In this document: one piece after another, positions 9,407 through 20,213 of the stretch
Position numbering within the stretch: the stretch's first letter is position 1
Layout of the letters: every line of letters begins with the position of its first letter
Assembly: GCA_022560025.1 (NCBI GenBank)
Contig: JAFISE010000165.1
Coordinates: 1 to 64,000 of the forward strand
From: Stagonosporopsis chrysanthemi
Lineage: Eukaryota > Ascomycota > Dothideomycetes > Pleosporales > Didymellaceae
DNA: 64,000 bases
Direction of reading: 5' to 3'
Notes under the pieces: generated by a model
What the model was told of the DNA's origin: nothing
What the model saw: the letters and a program-made list of their open reading frames with translations, nothing else
Database searches by the model: none
Position numbers and translations under genes: made by a program

Positions 9407-9824
9407 TTGTAAAGCCATCTCTTCAAGACATGCCCACTTCCCCACGATCAGCGTAATGATCCAGGGGTTTGGCCTCGCGGGTCCTGCATTCGAGATCCTG
9501 CTGAGCAGACCCAACTACCGTAAAGCAATTGGAAAAAACCATGATTCCACAATTCCGTCACACGTACCTCATGTTCCCTGCAATATCAAGGTCATAGCCA
9601 CACGTTTCGCAGTGCGAGCTAATGCGCCACTTCCGTTCCGGCTAGACCGGCCGGGGGATGATCACCTATGACGTAGATTGCTGAATTCGCCAGGCACATT
9701 CCTCACCTCAAAGCCACGACAGTCTTCTTCCTCTCATACCCTTCAATTACTTCAAATTGCTTTGGACGATTACCTGAACGTTCAAAACCTACACCTAACA
9801 ATATTCACAACTTCCAAGAAAACA
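9407..9824. other. Intergenic, no gene seen
   Basis: 3' flank of the ceramidase gene and 5' flank of the next gene. CT-rich stretches near 9720-9750 precede the start, as is common in fungal core promoters. Confidence 0.5.
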
Positions 9825-10571
9825 ATGGATGTACGTATCTCTGGAGCGTGGTTGTGAGAGCAAACAAATTAATCCCTTGCACAGGTCTACTACTTCTACA
9901 GCTACGGCACCGCCGCATGGTTGGGTACGCATCTCACACCCAGATCCCATGCGATACCAAGCTAACAGCAGCCCAGCAACCCAAGCCGCTCCGCTCATTG
10001 CCAGCCCGACAATGATCGTCGCCCTGCTCTCCCCCGAAGTGCGCGAAGCAACAAGTACGCACCAACCATCTTCTTGCGCGGCTCGTAGCTAACACCCACG
10101 CAGCCCTCGAAGTCTACTTCTCGCGCACCCTCGGCTTGACCCTGCTCACCGTGGGCCTGCTCACCGTGCTACTCACCGGCTCCGTCCCGCTGTCCAGCAG
10201 CCTCGCCGAAGGTGCGTCCTCCCCCTCCCCTCCATGCCCCCTCTTCCACACACACATCCCCCGCTAACCCCATTACAGGCGTTTCCACCGAAAATACCGA
10301 CCCCAAAGCGCCCTACGCGCTCCCCACGCTCACCATCACGGCGGCGTTCCACGCCGCAACAGCCTTCTACTGCTACGGTCTGTGGACCGAGACGGGCGTG
10401 TTCTCGTTCAGCCTGGGCTGTTTCGGAGCGGTGTTCTTGAGTGCGGTCGCGCTGTGGTGCATTTTGTTTGCGAGCAGCAATGGCAAGATTAGCAGGAAGA
10501 CGGGCGCGGATAAGAGGACGAGTGGGTTTCCGTTTAAGAACAATGAGGCGGATAAGAGGAAGGCGAGGTAG
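9825..10571 (+). CDS. Small multi-pass membrane protein, unknown function
   Basis: Five exons, 9825-9830, 9885-9924, 9977-10054, 10104-10211, 10279-10571, joining to 174 codons plus stop. Exon 1 codes only Met-Asp. Four hydrophobic stretches are seen: around APLIASPTMIVALL, LGLTLLTVGLLTVLLTG, FHAATAFYCYGLW, and FGAVFLSAVALWCILFASS. The tail is basic (KRTSGFPFKNNEADKRKAR), consistent with a cytosolic C-terminus on an ER or plasma-membrane protein. All introns begin GTACG or GTGCG and end AG, which supports the model. I do not recognise the family with certainty; it looks like a conserved fungal hypothetical protein. No operon-like relation to neighbours can be claimed. Confidence 0.75.
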
Positions 10572-10834
10572 AGGGGTGTGGTGAGGTTGGTAGAGGGGGG
10601 AGGAGTTGTGTGGGAGGGATGGTCTGTGGGGAGTTGATGGGTGTGGAGGCATGGTAAACATGTCAAGACGTGCATTGGTTATTTACGGTATAGCGAGCAT
10701 ACACGGTACTGAACGATCATGGATGAATTGGTATCTCGAAACTATTATCCTCCTGCTCACGCACGTGTGATGTGCATACATGCACTTGCCCCATTACCGA
10801 CAGCGCCCAAACTCCTGCTTGAAAGAACAGTTCC

Positions 10835-12122
10835 TCACGCCACAGGCTCCTCAGCTCGCGACGCCTCACGCGCCAACCCGTGCGCTTCCTCCCGCCCACC
10901 CTCGGCAAGCCTCTTCACCCACACCTCCTCCCTCCACCACGGCAACCTGCCCTCCCTCGGCTCAACGTCCAGCTTGCGACTGGGCACGACGTCGGCCTCG
11001 GCGGCATCCAGCCCATCCACACGCTCCGCCAGCCCTTGCTCCCAGCGCTCGCGCTGCGTCCTTGCAATCTGGCACTCCATGTAGTTCTCGACCAGCACCT
11101 CCTTGGCGTCCCACTCGGCCTTGCGCATCTTCTCCAGCGCGTCGGCTTCCGCGCGCAGCGCCTCGCCCTCGTCCGACGCGTACTGTAGCGTGCGGCGCAG
11201 CGCGTGGAACAGCGCGTCGGCGGGGAGCGCGAGCTCGGCAGGCGTGAAGGACAGGTCGGGCGGGAACTGCACCATAGTCGGGGCGCCGGGCGAGGCGAGG
11301 TCCTGGATGTAGGTGATGTTGTTGTGGGCCTGGTCTGCGTCGGGGGCCGGGTGCAGCGAGGAAGCAGGTGGGTGCAGGGACGAGGGCGAGGCGGGCGTGC
11401 TGCCCTTTGAGTCGGAGGGCCGCTTGGCTTCGTTGGTCAGGACGAGCTTGAGGCGCTGGAACTTGTTGGAGGGGTTCGACGAGTGGTGCTTTGGGACGGG
11501 GTCGGAGGGCCGCAGCGCCTCGGTCTCGTGCACGGTGCGCATGTGCTTTGCGAGGGCGTCGGAGCGGGTGAAGGAGCGGTCGCACTCTGGGGGGTTGTTA
11601 GCTGGGGCGCGGCGGCGAGGGCCAGGGGCGGCCATGCGTACCGGGCAGGGTGCAATAGAAGGGCTTCTCGCGCGTGTGGCTGCGCATGTGGGCGCGCAGG
11701 GCGTAGCCGCTGGCGTGGGGGATGCCCTTGCGGGTGCAGTCGGACCACTCGCAGCTGTACTTCTTCTGGCGGGTGCCGATGTGGTCGTCGTGCAGGTGCT
11801 CGACCAGGTTGTCCATGTTCTCGACGTCGCCGGCCTCGCAGCCCTCCCACTTGCACACGGTGACCTGGTCCTGCCCGAAGTCGTCGTCCTGCGACATGCC
11901 CGGGTGATGGTTGGGCGACGCCGGCACGCTGCCGTCCGTGTCTTCGCTGAGGTCGCCCAGCTCCTCGAGCGGCGGCGCGGCGGCGTGGGCGGCGGGCGGC
12001 GACGACGGGGCGCGCTGGTTCACGCGCAGCCGCTTGCTGGGCCGCTCGTGGGCATCTGGCGTGTCGACGCTGCGGCGGCGGCCGCCCTTGACCTCGTCGG
12101 GGAAGTCGTCGGAGCTGTGCAT
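10835..12122 (-). CDS. C2H2 zinc-finger protein (possible INO80-associated Iec1-like)
   Basis: Two exons, 12122-11642 and 11586-10835 (minus strand), 410 codons plus stop; the intron begins GTACGC and ends CCCCAG. The N-terminus is acidic and low-complexity with a basic patch (RPSKRLRVNQR) that may be a nuclear localisation signal. From about residue 85 come GLI/ZIC-like fingers: CKWEGCEAGDVENMDNLVEH, CEWSDCTRKG..ALRAHMRSHT, and CTLPECDRSFTRSDALAKHM spanning the splice site. The C-terminal half is helical and charged (ALRAEADALEKMRKAEWDAK). The finger arrangement resembles YY1-like Iec1 of the fission-yeast INO80 complex, but that match is from memory and tentative. Role: nuclear DNA-binding or chromatin protein. 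GC content is high with strong codon bias, which creates long antisense open frames. Confidence 0.8.
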
Positions 12123-12612
12123 GGTTGGTTAGTGCAGTGCGGTGGGATGGGGGCGAGGGCGAGTCTACGCATAGTCGGACAGGTCAGACGCAGGCGAGTC
12201 CATGGCGGGCGGTGGCGCACAGTCACAGGCAGTGGTCGTGGAGAGCTGCTGCCGGACGCGGCCATATGCTCTCCTGCGGCTCGACTGTGGGGCCGTGCCA
12301 TGCCTTGCGCGCCGCACTCCACTTCAACTTTTGCTCCTCTCCTCTCCTCTCCTCCGCTCCACCACACCACCACGCAACAGGTAAGCTACCACAACCTCCC
12401 TTACCCTCACAATGATGATTTCAAAGAGTTCTGCAATTCCAACGGCCGCGCCTCACAGCACGGTCGAGTGCGGATTACTCTATACACTACTATTTTCCTG
12501 ATCTGCGAAACCTCTTCAACTGGAGCTTGTATTTTGTTACATACAACTGCTAACAAGTACACTCAGCCAGCCATGTGAACACACTCAAGCCAAGGCACCA
12601 ACACTGCCCCTC
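12123..12612. other. Intergenic, no gene seen
   Basis: Lies upstream of the zinc-finger gene and downstream of the aldo/keto reductase gene. Contains CTCCTCTCCTCTCCTCTCCT near 12335-12356, a pyrimidine repeat. Confidence 0.5.
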
Positions 12613-13755
12613 CTAGTACCTCTCGCCGGTGATGGGGAACTTCTGCAGAATCTCTGCAAGCTCCTTCATGTCCGACTCGTCGAGCTTGGCCGGTGCCATG
12701 TTCTCCTTGACCCTCGCCGACGTCGTGGCGCCTGGGATGGGGATGATGGTAGGCAGGCCCTCTTTGCCGCTCTGATGCAGCACCCAGCCCAGCGCAATCT
12801 GCGCAGGCGTGACGCCCTTCTTCTGCGCGATGCCCTCGACGGCGTGCACCAGCTTGATGTTCTCGTCAAACACGTCGGGCTGGTATCGCGGCATGTGGAG
12901 CAGGATCGAGCCGGGCTCTAGGTCACTGTGCTTCTTGTACCTGCCGGTCTGCGATTCTATTAGCGAGTGTCAATTGAGCACCAGGAGTGTGCTTACCAAG
13001 AACCCACGTCCAAGGGGCGAGTATGCCACAATGGGGATGTCCAGCTCAGCGCATGCTTTGGCGACGCCATTGTCGAGGATGTCCGTACAGAAGAGCGAGA
13101 ACTCGACCTCAACGGCAGAAATCTTGTGCACAGCAGCTGCCCTGCGGATCAGATCCGCCGTGACCTCAGACAAACTGATGCCGCCGACCTTGCCCTCCTT
13201 GACATACTCTGCAATGTACCCAATCGTCTCCTCAAACGGAACCTTTGGGTCCACCCTTGCACCTGCGACCTAGTTAGCCCTCCTGAATCAATGAAAGAAA
13301 AAATACCGCACATACACTCAAACAAATCAAGCCCCTTCTTCCCATCCAGCCACTTCAAGCACTCCTCGACACTCCTTCTCACATTCTCCCTACTCCCATC
13401 CGGCCGCAACTCCCCCGGCACCAACCCGCCCTTAATCGACAGCACAACCTTCTCTGCATCCCCCGGGTACTGCGTGAAATACGCATTCAGCAGCTGCAGC
13501 GAGTTCGCCTCGGGCGTCCCGTACAGCTCGCCGCCGTTCCAGTTGTTCGCCCCCAGCGACAGCGCAGTGCGCATCGTCTCGAAGCTCTGCGACTGCGGCG
13601 GCGGGCTCTGCCGCCATGTTAGGCCTGCGTTGCGTGTTAGTATGCTTTATATACTGTCGCTGCGCGAGCTAGCCGGGACGGTGGAGGGGGGGAGGAGACA
13701 AACCCATCAGGCCGTAGCCTATATCGCCGACCTGTTTTCCCACGAGCTGAGGCAT
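12613..13755 (-). CDS. Aldo/keto reductase, pyridoxal reductase-like (AKR8 type)
   Basis: Four exons on the minus strand: 13755-13704, 13624-13316, 13262-12997, 12948-12613; 320 codons plus stop. Start MPQLVGKQVGDIGYGLMGLTW is the AKR beta-hairpin plus first strand. NNWNGGELYG matches the catalytic-Tyr region (x-D-T-A-x-x-Y-G in AKRs; here NGGELYG, with Tyr kept). KGGLVPGELRPDGS is the Lys-bearing strand, then GGISLSEVTADLIRRA, VEVEFSLF, YSPLGRGFL and GATTSARVKENM (NADPH-binding SxxR-like loop). The order and the GELYG form fit pyridoxal reductase Plr1 of fission yeast, which reduces pyridoxal to pyridoxine with NADPH. Splice sites are consensus. The family is certain; the pyridoxal substrate is inferred. 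Confidence 0.85.
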
Positions 13756-14467
13756 TTGTAATTGCAATTGGAAAAGTCTGTAGTTGAAGTTGTTTTACTT
13801 GTTTTGGTGCTGGGATGTGCGGTTGTTGTACTGTATAGCGGGGCACGGGATGCTTGCAAAAGCAGATGATATATCACAATTATTGTTGTTGTCCGCGTAT
13901 GTATGGTATATCTGATGGTGTGTGCGCCTTTAATACAACGAACGTTCTGGCGCACCCTTTATAGACGGCGCTCAGCTGTCTCGTTTCGGGCCCGAAGGCA
14001 AGGCTCCGATGGCCCTGTGTCGGCGGCCTTGGGTGCGAAAACGCCGGGTTGAGGGGAGCGGCGGAGTTATGCGCGGGGAGGGGTTGGTTAGCTCCGTGGC
14101 GCTAAGATGGCGGCGTAGAGGGCGTTTGCCTCCATGCCGCTCATGCATCTCAGGGACAAAAAGACTGTTCGTGACCGTACCAGCTGCCTGTTGGTTCTCG
14201 ATACGTAACCGGAGTCTTTTACACATTCGCTAGCTTCGTGACTAGGAAGCCGATTGCTCAGCAATGCTGTTAACTGGCGAGAGAGAGGTTGATGAAGGCT
14301 AAAACGCACCAACTTGGATCGTATTCTTTTGCTTATGTTAAGGCCTGATTGAGTACGCTAGTACTCGCTGGTATTTTTCCTGCTGTCTACAGTATACGAT
14401 GTTCTTTAGCAGCTCCATGCAGAGCCGCCGAACACTACCTCCCTCAACTCTACTGTGTTCCACGCCT
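13756..14467. other. Intergenic, no gene seen
   Basis: Between the reductase promoter and the transporter 3' end. No recognisable element. Confidence 0.5.
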
Positions 14468-16240
14468 TCACTTCTGAAGTGGTACGCCATCTCTGATTGA
14501 AGCAGTCGCTGCCTCTGCAACACTCGTCCTTGGCAATGCGTCCCCGGGCGTCTCGACATCCTCCACGCCGCTGCTCTCAGCTGCTCTCTTCCGCTCATCT
14601 CTTTTCTGCAAGAAATACAGTATGACCGTCAACCCGATCATCGCCGCTCCGAAACACGACGCTGCACTGAACCCAGCATGGAACCGCGGCGCGGCCGCCG
14701 TCCTCCAGACAGCGATTGTGTACCAAATGATGTTTATGTAGCTAAACATGTTTGACAAAGCTATAGCAAAACCCCGGAACTCGTGGTCATGTGGTATGAG
14801 GTCTGAATACCAGGCAAAATACGGTCCTGGGACGCCGGAGCTAAAGTACGAGATGTAGAAGGCAAAGTACTTGACGCGGTCCGAGACATTCCAGGCTGCG
14901 AGGATGCTCGTGCCGATAAGGGACCCCGCCTGCATGACGATGATGACGGGCCATCGACGGCCCTTCAGTAGCGGCGAGTCCGAGATCATGCCTGCGGCGA
15001 GCTGCACAACGACTCCAATCGCGACTTGGCCTGTGGGCCAGACGTTCCGTTGGTACACCGTGTGGCCCTTGTCCTTCAGCCACAATGCGTATGCGGGCTG
15101 GTGGATGGGGAAGCTTGACTGGACGAAGAAGTAGCCAAGAGGGAGGACCCAGAACTGCCACTGCTTCGCGATGCGCAGGATTTTGGTGCGGGTCCACGGA
15201 TTGTGGCCCAATGGCTTCTGGCCCTCGGCGACGAGGCGTTCGCGCTGCTTCGCGGCTTCTTCGGCGGTGATGTAGAATGCTCTTGTTGTCTCCGGGAAGT
15301 CGGGGATGAAGAAGTAGCCAAGGAACGCAATGGGAAGTGAGATGATACCGCAGACGATGAAAAGCCACTTGCACAGTTAGAAGCTGTCTTTGCAATGGGA
15401 GAAGACCGACTTACCTGCCATCCTGCCTTCCCGTATCTGCCGTCAAGGCCAGAGTATGCACCAGCTTGCAGATACCCACTGAACATGCCGGCAAGTGCTG
15501 CAGTACAGTAGAATAACCCGACTCGCTTGCCTCTTTCTCCTTTGGTGTACCAACTCGATACAAGGTACTATACTCTGTCAGGACTCGAAATTCAGTCACT
15601 TGAGGGTGCCTTACTATCATGACCGGGAAATAACCAGACTCGCACAGTCCGACCAGGAACCGAATGGCATACAAGTGTTTGACATTGGTGACCAGAGACG
15701 TGCAAAACGTCAAAACACTCCACAAAATCTCCAGAGTGGGGATCAAAATCGACGGCCGCACCTTTGTAGCCAGCATAACTGCCGGCATTTGCCCAACCAC
15801 ATAGCCCGCCGTAAATACATTGCTCGCGTACGTCAACTCGCTGCCATGCATATTAAGCGCCTCCTTCATCTACAACACTCGTCAGCTCAGCTCAGCTCAC
15901 CACCCCCACCCCCCACAACGACTGCACACCCGGACGCACTCACCCCAGACACGTACGCATTCCCGATATTCGACTGATCGAGATTCTTGCTGAAATACCC
16001 CAGACACGCACTCGTGAGCAAAAAGCAGTCCAGCTTGAACAGGAACCACTTCTCCTCGCGCGGCTTGTCAGGATCATCCCACACGTAGCGCTGCACCGCG
16101 CGATGGGCGCGCCGCAGCGCGCCGCCGAGACCTGGTTTTTCCCACGGGCGGAGGGGAGGGGGAGTGGTGCTGCGCGAGGAGGGCCCGGACAGGGCGTCCT
16201 TTGGCTCGGATGCATGCTCAAGGGGGCCCTTGGTTGTCAT
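14468..16240 (-). CDS. MFS transporter, pantothenate/allantoate permease family (Liz1/Dal5-like)
   Basis: Four exons on the minus strand, 16240-15944, 15869-15615, 15567-15415, 15367-14468, giving 534 codons plus stop. Family landmarks: DPDKPREEKWFLFKLDCFLL, SKNLDQSNIGNAYVSGMKEA (TM1 and loop), SNVFTAGYVVGQMPAVMLAT (TM2), the loop SWYTKGERGKRVGLFYCTAA, SGYLQAGAYSGLDG, PDFPETTRAFYITAEEA in the central cytosolic loop, and GYFFVQSSFPIHQPAYALWL. These match the anion:cation symporter group with fission-yeast Liz1 (pantothenate uptake) and yeast Dal5. About 12 hydrophobic segments are present. Predicted role is proton-coupled uptake of pantothenate or a related carboxylate at the plasma membrane. 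Introns are 47-74 nt with GTAAGG/GTAAGT/GTGAGT donors. Confidence 0.87.
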
Positions 16241-17207
16241 GCTGGCAGTGGGGGATCAGAGCGATGGGGAGGGAGTGGGGAGCAGCCATTGTGCATATAA
16301 ATGTCTGGTGTGCAAGGTCGGTGGCTGCCCTTCTCCAAGACATTGCGACATTGGAGGTGCAAATTGCTCTCTCCGGTAGTGGCCATGGCACGCTGTAAAT
16401 TCTCTCTGCCAACGCGTTGGGGGGAGTAGTGGTGCGTTGCTGAGGAAGTGCAGACGAACGATACCGGCGATCGCGCAATTGGGCCCGGTGTTTGCGTTTC
16501 TGGCATGTTGGACGATGAGAGACCCATGTGGGAAACCGGGGCTGATGTATATGCCCTACGATCATTGTACAGCTTGAATTTGATTTTGTAGTCTTGCGAA
16601 GCCCTCCCGAATCCATTGTTCATTGCGAGACTCGCTGAGCCTTGTATTTTGTGCCCATTGAGGCGTGTGCATATCAGTGTGCAAATCTAAAGTTGCATCT
16701 ATCCTCAAATACATGAGACGTGATGTATGTTCCCTGGACTCACGACAGATTATGCTGATACAGCCCCCGTAACGAGAATATTCGTGATGGGAGGATTCTA
16801 TTGCGCCATCCGATAGCCAGTATCGAAGTCGCCATAAGCGTGTGGGGTAGAAGCCTAGCCCCACTTCGCCTCCGCATAGGCGCGTAGCATCTTATCTGCT
16901 ATTGACTCCGGCCAATACGCTTGTCAAGATTAAACCAAATGCTTGATGTGCTGCAGCCAGAACCCATTTCCTGGTCGGACACACCACAAACGGTGTCTTG
17001 CGGCGTTCTTCGGCGTTTATGCGTGAGCACTCCATCTGCTTCCCGTGTCGTGCCAGATCTTCAGGCACAGCGGAGCAATGGATGATGGCGACATCGCGGG
17101 TTTGAATGAGGAGATCGAGCTGTCTTAATGCATAGCAGCATACACAGCATCTATATACTGCTCTTGATCCGCTCAGTGACCGCAAAGAACACATTACTCC
17201 TTCCAAC
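16241..17207. other. Divergent intergenic region
   Basis: About 970 bp between two divergently read genes (transporter left, oxygenase right), so it should hold both promoters. No gene seen; short frames such as 16562-16864 lack support. Confidence 0.5.
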
Positions 17208-18406
17208 ATGGCGACAACAACAACAGAGACAAGGACAGCTCCTGCTGCAGAACAGAAAGATCTTTCACAGTACGACTTCACAAACCTGGAGCCGTACACC
17301 CATCCGCCTGAGACTAAAGCAGACCTTCCCTGGTCTGAGCTTGTCACTCTTGATCTTGAAGATTACAACCGTCCAGGAGGGAAAGAGAGATTGTCCAAGC
17401 AACTTGAACATGCAGTCCATCACGTAGGATTTGTATGTACACCCATCAATCGTGGCTGAATGTATGCTGACGGCTCCAGTTCTACGTGAAGAACTTTGGT
17501 CTCACACAAGAGCAAGTTGACCGTCAATTCACATTAGCGAAGCACTTTTTCAAGCTACCCACATCGGAGAAAGAGAAGTATGAGGTCAACTACGCAGAAG
17601 CCGACTACAATGGATGGCGACGCCCGGGCCGTTCGCTCGTCGCCCAAGCAAAAGACAACATCGAGATCTTCAACATCCCCAAATTCACAGACGACTTCAA
17701 GGGCAAGTACGACTACCCCGACTTGCTCAAGGCGCATCTCCCAGAAATCGAAGTATTTCAGAGGGTGCTACACTCGAACGTTGTACTTCCCCTGCTCCGC
17801 CTCTTTGCCATCGTGCTTCAGCTGCCAGACGAAGACTACCTCGTCAGACAGCACACGTTTGAAAGGAAGAGCGAAGACCACTTCCGCTACATGATTTACC
17901 ACCCCCGCACCGAGTCCGAATGGGCAGAAGCCAAGCACGGCGCGACAGGCGGACATACGGATCTCGGGACAGTAACGCTGCTCTTCCGCCAGCCCGTCGC
18001 GGGCCTGCAGATCCTCGGTGAAGACGGAAACTGGACCTGGGTGTCTGCCCAGCCAGGCACCATCACGGTCAACCTCGCAGACACCATCTCGCACCTCACA
18101 GGCGGCTGGCTCAAGTCTTCGGTTCACCGCGTTGTCGCACCCCCGGAGGACCAGAGACAGTACAGTCGCACGGGGTTGCTGTACTTTGCGCGTCCACACA
18201 ACGATACCAAACTACTGCCCATTACGGACAGTCCAGTGCTGAAGGAGGCGGGGGTGGCCCCAAGGTTTGATAAGATTGTCACGATGGAGGAGTGGGTCAA
18301 GGCGAAGCAAATGCTGCAGCTCAATCCTGAGGAGACGAAGAAGAGGTGGAAGGAGGGGAAGGTGGAGGTGCTGGCCGGGTTCCACGACCAGAAGTATAAG
18401 GAGTAG
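17208..18406 (+). CDS. 2-oxoglutarate/Fe(II)-dependent oxygenase (isopenicillin N synthase-like)
   Basis: Two exons, 17208-17432 and 17480-18406, 383 codons plus stop. The N-terminal DIOX_N region (LVTLDLEDYNRPGGKERLSK, then VGFFYVKNFGLTQEQVDRQF) is typical of the family. The catalytic core shows the iron ligands HTD (GATGGHTDLGTVTLLF, near residue 225) and a distal His (SSVHRVVAPP, near residue 285), and the 2-oxoglutarate-binding Arg-x-Ser motif lies in QYSRTGLLYF. The enzyme should couple 2-oxoglutarate decarboxylation to oxidation of an unknown small molecule. Convergent with the SET gene, with 150 bp between stops. No biosynthetic cluster neighbours are evident, so a secondary-metabolite role is only a possibility. 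Confidence 0.88.
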
Positions 18407-18556
18407 AACCAGAGAGACCATTGATGCGGAATAAGGACCAGACTTGACACGCTGTGACTTCACACATCAAGTGATGAGTTAAGTGTATCTTAACGTCTTG
18501 GCACAGACAGATTAGGTCCAAACAGCACAAGGGATTAATTACACTGACTGCAAAGT

Positions 18557-19849
18557 TCACAACCGTCGTCTATAACTCCAATGCCCCTCCGCATCACCCA
18601 ACAAGTTCTCCCAAATCCTAAGCGCATTCGACCCCCTCCCATCCTTCATCAGCACCGCCCCCCTCGCCTTCTCCGCCCACGCCTTCGCCTCCCCTACCCT
18701 CCCCACCGCGTTCCACGCCAGCGCCGCAAACCCATACGGCACATCCAGAAACCCCTCCAGCCCCTCCTGTACATACAATCCCACCAGCCGCTCCGCCATC
18801 TCCGTGCTCGCCACCGACTCCTCCCCCCAATCATTCAACACCCGCTGCAGCTCCTCAATCTCCGCCAGCGCCCCGTCCGACCGCGCCCCCTCCACGCACC
18901 GCCTGCACCTGCACTCGAAGTGGAACCCCTCCACGATCCGCGCCTGCCGCACCGCCTTCTTCTCCAGGGGGCTCGTGTACGCGATGGTAATCTCGTCGCC
19001 CTCGGCAATGTCCCGTGTGACGGAGACAGTATGCGTGAGCGTCTCCGTATTGAGGACATACTGGGCATTAGGTGCACAGTCATGGTTGAGGCGGCTGGGC
19101 TCGGGGAAGACGGCGAGGTGGTTCGCGCCGCGCAGCAGCAGCTGGAACGTGTTTGCCTTTGTGATGTCCTGGGTGCGCACGCGCGCGTCGCCGTAGATGG
19201 TGGTCAGATCGAGGAAGGCCGCGCGTGTTAAGGGCGGCAGCCGCGTGATGGCGCTGTGCCAGAGGGATTCGCGCGCGAGGGTCGGCAGGGAGGCTTCCAG
19301 GTACGCGATGAAGGCGGGGGTGTAGCGTAGGATTTGGGTGCCGGGGGAGAGGTCGTGCAGAGCGAGGGTGCCGATGCCTTTTCCTGGGATGCTGGAAGTG
19401 AACCAGGTGTTGCTGTGCTGGTTGGTATTGGTGGTTGTGAGGAGAGAGGGGGTGGTGAAGGCGGGAAGGGTGGCGATGTGGGCGGCTACGGCTGGAGTGG
19501 TGACGATTGATATGCCGCGGCCGGATGAAAATGTTGTGCTGGTGTAGGTGCATAAACGGGATTGGATGCTGGGTAGGGGTTCGGTGCATATTGGCGGATA
19601 CGACCACGGCCAGGGAAGATGAAATGATACAGAAGATGTGGCATTTGCAGTAGAGCGCGCAATCTCAAGGGTCCTCGCAGGTGTTGAATCTTTATGTGTC
19701 TGAACGATGGACGCCCGCAGAACGGTTTCTGGCCAGCATTGGTTGTTCAAGATGGTATGTGCACTTGTTAGAGGTCTTGTGTGTAGAATTGCTGCTAGGA
19801 AAACAACAAGACGCGCAAACGCAGACATGATGATCGGTGAAAGTGACAT
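18557..19849 (-). CDS. SET-domain protein with N-terminal signal peptide
   Basis: Single exon, 430 codons plus stop from the ATG at 19849; an in-frame ATG at 19828 gives MSAFARLVVFLAAILHTRPL, a good signal peptide, and may be the true start. The SET core runs roughly residues 155-310: GKGIGTLALHDLSPGTQIL at the front, SRLNHDCAPNAQYVLN (the NHxCxPN S-adenosylmethionine motif), GDEITIAYT, and the post-SET-like cysteine cluster FECRCRRCVEG. The catalytic signature is intact, so lysine methyltransferase activity is plausible. What is odd is the secretory leader on a protein class that is usually nuclear or cytosolic; such secreted SET proteins recur in Pezizomycotina, function unknown. The C-terminus holds helical repeats of TPR-like character (WNAVGRVGEAKAWAEKARGA). 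Confidence 0.83.
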   Translation of the reverse strand: MSLSPIIMSAFARLVVFLAAILHTRPLTSAHTILNNQCWPETVLRASIVQTHKDSTPARTLEIARSTANATSSVSFHLPWPWSYPPICTEPLPSIQSRLCTYTSTTFSSGRGISIVTTPAVAAHIATLPAFTTPSLLTTTNTNQHSNTWFTSSIPGKGIGTLALHDLSPGTQILRYTPAFIAYLEASLPTLARESLWHSAITRLPPLTRAAFLDLTTIYGDARVRTQDITKANTFQLLLRGANHLAVFPEPSRLNHDCAPNAQYVLNTETLTHTVSVTRDIAEGDEITIAYTSPLEKKAVRQARIVEGFHFECRCRRCVEGARSDGALAEIEELQRVLNDWGEESVASTEMAERLVGLYVQEGLEGFLDVPYGFAALAWNAVGRVGEAKAWAEKARGAVLMKDGRGSNALRIWENLLGDAEGHWSYRRRL

Positions 19850-20213
19850 GCAGGGTCATCCAAGGAAGAAAGACGTTCAGATAAGCATTGTCGATGCTGG
19901 AAATGAAAATCGAACGCCTGGAGCGGATCAGGTGCCAGCCGAGACGTCAGTCGTTTGGGCCAAGCTAGTGCGCCAACCGGGCGACTATAGCTCTAGAGCC
20001 ACCCAGCAAAACTGGCCACACTAATAGCTGTGATGTAAATGCAATGGGTATTGAACCTTGTGACTATCCTGAACACCGACAAATGCTGACTCTTTCCGAT
20101 ATCGAATCGTATGCGCACTGATCTAGCCGAAAGTTGCTCTGAAGCAATGGGCCCAAACCTCGGACACTCCTCAGCGCAGAACTTTCGAGTTGACTCCTTG
20201 AGTGCTATTACCA
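19850..20213. other. Intergenic, no gene seen
   Basis: Promoter region of the SET gene and 3' flank of KRR1. Confidence 0.5.

Noticed and set aside
10962..11585. 207-codon minus-strand frame
   Set aside because: Shifted frame of the zinc-finger gene; Arg/Ala-rich with no structure.
11313..12578. 421-codon plus-strand frame
   Set aside because: It lies antisense to the zinc-finger gene; its length comes from high-GC codon bias of that gene and it has no motif.
16562..17347. Minus-strand frames between transporter and oxygenase
   Set aside because: No motif; the longer one overlaps the oxygenase start antisense.
18581..19231. 216-codon plus-strand frame
   Set aside because: Antisense shadow of the SET gene, Pro/Arg-rich.
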